Below are positions 57,643 through 64,000 of a stretch of 64,000 nucleotides of DNA, in pieces. Position 1 is the first letter of the stretch. Each line of letters starts with the position of its first letter. This DNA comes from Breviolum minutum Mf 1.05b.01 (lineage: Eukaryota; Sar; Dinophyceae; Suessiales; Symbiodiniaceae), in assembly GCA_000507305.1 (NCBI GenBank), contig DF239411.1, forward strand, positions 177,615-241,614, written 5' to 3'. The notes under the pieces were generated by a model. That model made no database searches and was not told the origin of the DNA. It saw only the letters and a list, made by a program, of their open reading frames with translations. The position numbers and the translations under genes were made by a program.

Positions 57643-58884
57643 CTGGAAAATTAACATGTTGAATCCCAAAATGGAGGTTTGGTTCAAATGATTTTCCTTT
57701 TCAATTGGGTGATTTTTAGGTTCCATGTTAATTTTCAAGGGTCTAACACAGGGTCAAATGAGTCTCCCGATTTTGTGATGTACCCAAAGTACATTCCCTA
57801 GTGAATCACGAAACGTGCTTCAATTATCATGGACCGTTCATACTAGGATACTAGCCCACACGCCTACCCAAGCTGAGTTGAATTTCTTTAAACTCTCAAA
57901 TCAAAAAGGACCCTTCATATTTCATGATTTCCAGATCTGAGTCATACCGTTTGGTATGTTGTGCAGTATATCAACCCTTCAACCCTCTAGCATTTGATGG
58001 AAACAATAATTCTGTTTGCCTTCCTGTTGAGAAAAAAAGACATTTATCGATTTACAGCCCCTAAAAAATCATAGTACCACCATCGCACATTTGAATTTGC
58101 TTTGCAAGTTCCAAGCACACTTTTTCGCGCAAAAATGTAGGACAGCCGTAGAGGTATTTTTGTTCTTTTGTTCATTGCATCATCTCATTTGGACTCAGGA
58201 TTCTTTATCCTGGACATCCAAAATCCTCCAAAAACCTGGTGAGAAGGTGTTTGGAACGCTGTGGATTTTCCATCGTTTTTTTTGGTTTACCCAAACAAGT
58301 CACCAAGACTGTGCTCCTTTCCCGTCGCCATGATAGGAACCTGGGAGGGGCGTTTGGAGGTGAGTTTTCTTTCTCGGATCCGGGGCCTTGAGACTGGTGA
58401 CTAGCCATTGTTTGCTGCTTTTAGAGCTATAATCTACCAAGAACCATGGGGGAATTGTATCATCTACTTGTGACAAGGCGGAGTAGATGTATGATGATGT
58501 ATGTATATAAGAATGTATGTCCCTAGAAGTCCAAGACCAAACAAAGAATGGGGTTTTGGGATGATCCATGGGTCGCAAGGATTCCCAATCCTACCAATGG
58601 GCAAGCCGTTTGGTGCGGATGGACTTCCTGGGTGAAAAATAGTCCACGGATGAAGAGCAGTGACCTCCCTCCATAAGTTCCTTTCACACAAAGGATCATC
58701 TTAGGACGAGGTATATTTCATAGAGGTAACACTTTAGGAAACATTGAAGCAACGGGTTTCTTCCTGTCAAAATGGTAAAAAATGATGGAATGGTATGCCA
58801 TGTTTTGCCTCCAAATCCATATAACGTTCTTTCCGTTACCTCAGGAAATGCATGGCTTTTCCACCCTCCGGGGTTAATGTTAGT
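57643..58884. other. no supportable gene
   Basis: Short frames only. Nothing was recognised on either strand. Confidence 0.35.
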
Positions 58885-59024
58885 TACAAGGTGGGCCCCG
58901 GAATCCCAGTGAAAAATGGAGTGTCGGGGTCCCTATAAATGGCCTTGCAAATGGCTAACTGGGGTTATAACCCGCATATGTTGAGTTATAAACATACTTA
59001 TAACTGGTAGGAGCCCATCTTGTA
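58885..59024. mobile_element. MITE-like element, copy A (140 bp)
   Basis: The ends TACAAGGTGGGCCCC and GGAGCCCATCTTGTA are inverted repeats with three mismatches, starting and ending in TA as in TA-duplicating DNA transposons. There is no coding capacity. The interior includes CTATAAATGG and GGGGTTATAACCC motifs. Confidence 0.7.
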
Positions 59025-59387
59025 GAAGCCATTCCCTTACCCAAACCACTCAAATGAGCCTTAGTTTATTTGCCTGCAAAACTGGGTAGGAGAAATAAGG
59101 TGTAAATGTAGGTAAATACTCCATCCAGTTGGCTTAAAAGTACTGAGATGCCAGGAGCATGTACCAGTTGTTAGTGGACATGTGGGTTGTAGAGTCGTGG
59201 GTATCTTCCCTATCCATTGTGGACACGTTCTTTTTAAAGAAATGCGAACCAGCTAAGGTCAAAGACCAGTTTAGCCGCGCTAGGCACTGTGAATGATGCT
59301 TCACAAGGCTTCAAAAAAAAATTGGATGTCCAACTCTCCTGGCTGATTCCAGATGAATATAATAATATCATCACACTTCACCATCAT

Positions 59388-59503
59388 TACAAGGTGGGCC
59401 CCTACCAGTTATAAATGGAGTTGTAACCCCTATAAATAACCTTACAGATAGGTTTCAGTGGGGTTAGTTCACCCCTATAGCTGGTAACGCGGCCCACGTT
59501 GTG
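59388..59503. mobile_element. MITE-like element, copy B (116 bp)
   Basis: The same family as 58885-59024: TACAAGGTGGGCCCCTACCA at the left end, GGTAACGCGGCCCACGTTGT at the right, and a shared CCCCTATAAATA interior. Confidence 0.65.
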
Positions 59504-60754
59504 CCATCCTCCAAGTTATTCAAAATTCCTCAAAACAAAGCATAGGAGACAGTTACCTATCCCAAGCAATGTCTTTCAATGGTGAACCATTCTCATGCAT
59601 GGTCATGGGAATTTACCTCTCGCCGTCATATGGATATAAAAATGTCGTATAGATGCATGTATGATATACACATTTACATATCACATAATTTTGGAGATAA
59701 TATATTGTTTTTTATCCAAGTATACGTATATACCATACATGGAGGATATCGGTTACATGTATAGTAGGTACATTACTACTATAGAAGGAGCTCCTTGTCA
59801 TCAAAAACCATCAAGAAACATCCGAATCACCCTATCCGACATGCTCCAGGTAAGAAATATGTAAGAAATATTAAGAAATATGTGCCTTCATGAATGGCTT
59901 CAATTCATGATAAATGTAGGTACATATTCCATATATGGAGCATACGGGTATGTTGAGGAAAATTACGAAGAACTACATGTCATATGACTACATAACATCA
60001 GCTATGTCTGGTGGTAGTTGTGCCCTTTGGTTTTTTTCATGGAGTGAAGAGACGGGTGTAGATTCACCCCCACCCCCGCCCCAAAAACACAAACGTCTAT
60101 CGCGGCAGGGGCAAGAAGGAGCAGTCGAGGGGTATGTACCAATACTTTTGATGGTTCACAAATCCTGCTAACCACCTGGAATGAAAATGAAACATGTAAA
60201 TAATGGGATAAACTACCAACCTCAACTAGTTAGCAGGATTTCTTCCATCAACGGTATTATCAAATTATCAAATCCTAAAACAATGCTCATAAAGGATCAA
60301 TCTCTTTATTTTGGTTTGGTTTGAAAATCCTTTATAGTAGGTCTTCACGTCAAATTTATAGTATGATATTCTACCACCAACCCCCAGGGTTGATTTTTTG
60401 GCGTTTGTTCACAAACAACTTCCCGTTCAACCTCTGATCGATCTGATCAAGGTACTCTCGCTGAACTTTCGCATCCACTGCATTGTTGGCGCCATACTTA
60501 GATTGGTCAACAATGGTCAATGAAACTGCTTCTTCGAGACACAGAACGGCTCACATTTCTGAACTTGTTTTCTCCACTCGGCTTCTTAACGTTACAGAAA
60601 CATCGGAGTAGATACTACGTGGACAAAGCTTCATAAGACCTGCCTTCAGCTGGCCATGAAAAAAACATGAAAAACAAGAATTCAAGAAACATCGGGTCGG
60701 TCCGGCACGAACTTCCACGTTTCATATCCGAATCATATCATGATACCCTATCAA
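59504..60754. other. no supportable gene
   Basis: AT-rich tracts near 59640-59790 and short frames only. Confidence 0.35.
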
Positions 60755-62221
60755 ATTATATCAAGGGATCCGTTTGCAAAACTTTATGAACGTGTCTGCA
60801 AGTTTCCTCTGCTCCGAAGCTACATTTTATTGCGGCGCTTGGGACTAGTGCTGAGACTGTACAGAATCCTTCGCTTTGACGGTAGGAACACAATTCCTTC
60901 GAAGGTACTTCAGCGTTGAGCTCCCATCTTCATGGTGTTTGTGTCAAATTTTGGTAAGTGGTGGTGGATGGTGGCACTATCAAGACCTTTCACCAGTCAT
61001 CGATTAACCATGAAACTACACGATAGAGGCATACCCAAACTCAATGAAACGAAAATTGGATCTGTGCGTCCTGGACCTTAAAATTGGATGTCATCTTAGA
61101 TAACCCCATCACACCTTTGACATCATTAAGCCATTTGTTAAGCTTTCCGTAAGTTCTGAGGAATCCCATGTCATGTGCTTTGAGAGCATGAGGCCGGGCT
61201 CTTGTGGGCCACTGGAGCATGTGTCCGGCGTATGATGCCTGTCTTCTACTTTGCCCTGGAAAAGACACAAAACAGGCCAGTGAATCAACAAATGAAGCAC
61301 AAGCAAGTAGGCAAAATGTAATTCTGTGGATATTTGATATGTTGGATCTACCCCCTACCCAGTAACAGTCGCCATCAGGATTATTACGTAGTAAGGAATC
61401 CCCATAAAGCTTTATTTGCCACACTTCCTAGATGGAGGGTGGATCCAATTGATATATTTCACCATAAATCTTCCAAATGAGAGGCATCATTCCATACTGA
61501 TGGGGCATCTGAGGCGATCCTCAGGATTGTGATCAGCATTGTGCTTTGGAATCTAGGGACTCCCTTGCGGATCTCTGCGGGGCGCTTCAGAAAACAAACA
61601 ACAAAACATCAAACAAAAATACACCAGGTCTTGCGTATTGCACTGAACATCCAAATCCTATCTGGATTCCGCTTCAATCATCAATCTTTCCCGTTCTAAA
61701 TCTGAAGCTTCGCCATCCGTTTTCAACTATCCACAAACTTGGGGTCAAAATGCCAATTATCTACATTACTGTTTGTTTCTTTATCTGCTTATGCTATCAA
61801 TCCGTTTATCTGCTGATATCTCATATCTATTGATTTATCTGCCTAGTCATCAAACTATGCGTTTATGTCTGCTTTTCCAGTTTGCTCATTTATTTGTCTG
61901 TGAGTCTATCATAATCTATCAATCTAATTGTTTTGCTTCATTACTTATGCACGTATGTATGTCTGTATTTTTGCACCCAAGCATTAGAACGTTAGTCAGA
62001 AAACAGCTTTGGCTTTCAGACCTGCCTGCCAGCAACTGTGATTTCAAGAGTAAGACTAACAAGAAACAAATTGCGCATCCTATGATATGTTTCAATCTTT
62101 CTCGTGCTGCCGAAGGCGAAGCACGGAAAAGTGCAGCCACGCACTGATAGCAGTGACAATAGCACACATGGCACTGCAACTTGACCAAATATTGAGCCTG
62201 CCATGAAAAAATCCAATATCT

Positions 62222-62545
62222 TTGCGACCTTTCTCTCTTCTACTTTTCTCTTCCCTACTCTATTCTACTCTACTCTACTCTTCTCTACTCTTCTCTCCTC
62301 TACTCTCGTCTACTCTTCTCTCCTCTACTCTCGTCTACTCTTCTCTCCTCTACTCTCGTCTACTCTTCTCTACTCTACTTTTCTCTTCTCTACTTTCCTG
62401 CTTTTCTCTACTCTTCTCTACTCTTCTCTTCTCTACTCTTCTCTACTCTACTCTGCTCTACCAGTACTGCTCTACCAGTACTCTACTCTATTCTTCTCCG
62501 CTCTTCTCTCCACTCTACTCTTCTCTACTCTACACTTCCTTACCC
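62222..62545. repeat. polypyrimidine tract of TCTACTCT-type units
   Basis: About 320 bp of tandem TCTCTACTCT/TCTCCTCTAC variants, C and T almost only on this strand. It is absent from the first duplication copy. Confidence 0.95.
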
Positions 62546-62828
62546 TACTATTCTCTCTGATTTCAAAACTCCGTAACTATGAAGTTTCTCATCCAAACTG
62601 GGACTTCCTTTGATAATTACAAAAGTTCACATCTTCATGTTGAGGCTACGCAGCTATGACATGTATGAAAAATCAATTCATAGAAACTTCGAATCCAATA
62701 TTTTTCAAAATCTTCAACAATTCAATGTGTATCAGACTTTTGCAGACCTCCAGTTGCAGGCTAGTGATCGGCCTCGCCTGTCAAAAATACACTTGAACAT
62801 GTCCTGCCGGGCCATGTCCAAGCATCTA

Positions 62829-62907
62829 GCGACTCAATGGTTGTCACGAGTCATACCAGACGAGTGTTACACTTGTCTGGTATGACTCGTGACAACCATT
62901 GAGTCGC
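62829..62907. repeat. 79-bp near-perfect palindrome (fold-back)
   Basis: The 39-nt arms starting GCGACTCAATGGTTGTCACG and ending CGTGACAACCATTGAGTCGC are complementary with one G/T-type mismatch and a one-base centre at 62868. Only the right arm exists at the matching site in the first duplication copy (about 44788-44822). Confidence 0.95.
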
Positions 62908-63371
62908 TTGCAATGCTGGAAAAAATGTGGTGAGGATGGTGGATGGTTGGATGTATATTTCAATCTGTAAGTGCATGCTACTTGATTATAATAGCACACT
63001 ATGGATTTACACAAAAACTAGCAAGTACTGAATTGTCCAGAATGTTCCATGTTTTATCCCCTTCTTTTTCAGTCTATCTCAGTGCTAAGAAGATGGATTG
63101 CACTGCCATGACTCAATGAAGTTCCCCAATTGGAAGGGGCTAACCCTCGATTGTACTGCACAACTGTGATACAGTATCAAATGATCACACATTGAGAACA
63201 TTTTCCACAAAGTTCCAATCTGTCGAATGAAAAATCGATGCACTCCATTCACTCGATGTGGCTAAATCATAAGCTGCCTCGGGCATCAGAATTTATGGCT
63301 GCGACGCACCATACTGTAAGCCACCTTGATCGAGTACCTTAGTTTTTTTTCAATGTCAGGAACATTTTTCG

Positions 63372-63650
63372 GACAAAGCGGTTTCCGACGTTTAGGCACA
63401 AAACAAACAGTGTGCGCCTATATAAATGGTTTCCGAACGTTGATGCGAAGAGTGTGCTCAAATAGTTTACCAACATTTACGCACAATACAAACACTGTGC
63501 CTGAGCGGTTTCCGAGGTTTAGGCACTATACAAACAGTGTGCGCCTAAATGGTTTCCGAACGTTCAGGCAAAATGATGCAAACAGTACGCTCAAATAGTT
63601 TACCAACATTTAGGCACAATACAAACAATGTGCCTTAGAGGTTTCCGACG
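63372..63650. repeat. minisatellite, second copy
   Basis: The same GTTTCCGACGTTTAGGCACA-type units as at 45283-45960, but fewer of them. Confidence 0.9.
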
Positions 63651-63925
63651 ATGAGTGGTCATTATGATGGTGGTCATAATGATGGTCATGATGATATTAA
63701 TGATCTTGGTGATGACGATGATGACCATAATGACGATGATGACCATGGTGACGATAATGACGATGTCAGATAATGATAATGATGATCATGATGATCATGA
63801 TAGCCATGAAAACAATGATGACCATGACTCTTTGATACATATGATAAAAAGGACAAGGATGGTTAACATAATGATGATTGTATATAATGGTGATAATCAA
63901 GAGGAGGACGGCAACAGTGACGACC

Positions 63926-63926
<1 letters not shown>

Positions 63927-64000
<74 letters not shown>
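63927..64000. repeat. (GAT)n microsatellite running off the window
   Basis: Perfect GAT units to the last base, matching the run at 46224-46315. Confidence 0.95.

Larger units (their letters stand above)
61115..63170 (-). pseudogene. frameshifted paralog of the 43.6-45.1 kb exons
   Basis: Exon 61427-61359 (69 nt) still reads VWQIKLYGDSLLRNNPDGDC, then YW, with an intact donor. The next exon, 61255-61115, is 141 nt instead of 142: one base is missing in the segment matching LSRAHD, so GKVEDRHHTPDTCSSGPQEP and FLRTYGKLNKWLNDV no longer share a frame. The counterpart of the VQYNRGLAPS exon (about 63165-63050) carries an inserted 14 nt. A fold-back and a large polypyrimidine block are inserted between. 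It is probably a pseudogene. Confidence 0.6.
60755..64000. repeat. segmental duplication, second copy (cut by window end)
   Basis: The counterpart of 43190-46322, with extra insertions at about 62098-62590 and at 62829-62866 and small indels. Confidence 0.9.

Noticed and set aside
1..64000. Spliced-leader gene or genomic leader relic
   Set aside because: No stretch close to the dinoflagellate leader was found by eye on either strand. A computed search would be decisive.
1..64000. Bacterial or organellar origin
   Set aside because: There are no long uninterrupted genes, ribosome-binding sites or operons. Abundant short exons with consensus splice borders indicate a eukaryotic nuclear genome.

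Overview
The window looks like nuclear DNA of a dinoflagellate, most likely of the Symbiodiniaceae type. This is inferred from gene style, not from a species marker. There is no bacterial gene packing. Coding sequence comes in short exons (27 to 250 nt) with good AG|G acceptors, mostly GT donors and several candidate GC or GA donors. Genes lie head to tail in long one-strand arrays. Trinucleotide microsatellites are common. The one clearly readable large gene carries PDZ-like modules (GLGLEVDWADGKTLLI and GDRVLSING types) of a kind I associate with dinoflagellate gene models. Exon calls are hand-made from open frames, splice borders and phase matching. Few proteins can be named.

Layout. From about 2 to 13.4 kb every credible exon is on the + strand: a hydrophobic first exon at 1972, a two-exon gene at 3360-3770, small coding pieces at 4.5-5.0 kb, an intron-rich locus or loci at 5.6-9.44 kb and exons at 12.3-12.7 kb. 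From 16.44 to about 45.1 kb almost every credible exon is on the - strand. In order of transcription these are: a locus at 45.07-43.56 kb, a PDZ-like gene with a Lys/Glu-rich tail (42660 to 36611), unknown genes at 34.5, 32.5-30.80, 29.17-28.42, 27.96-26.5, 25.1-23.11 and 21.78-19.32 kb, and a membrane-anchored class I methyltransferase-like gene (19232 to 17220) with more exons down to 16441. The two arrays converge on an extremely AT-rich island (about 14985-16440) that contains a 687-base assembly gap.

The right third (43-64 kb) is built from duplications. A 3.2 kb tandem duplication (49886-52963 and 53009-56203) carries a - strand gene whose two copies have lost different exons. A second duplication, at 43.2-46.3 kb and again at 60.8 kb to the window end, carries a - strand exon set that is intact in the first copy and frameshifted in the second. 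Other repeats include a 79-bp fold-back palindrome, two MITE-like elements, an intronic cluster of the 12-mer CTACAAAATGGG in opposing orientations, a 33-35 bp minisatellite with a 135 bp higher-order period, and many GAT/ATC microsatellites.

No rRNA, tRNA, CRISPR array, operon or prokaryotic regulatory signal could be supported. No pathway can be reconstructed. The real content is gene architecture and genome structure.
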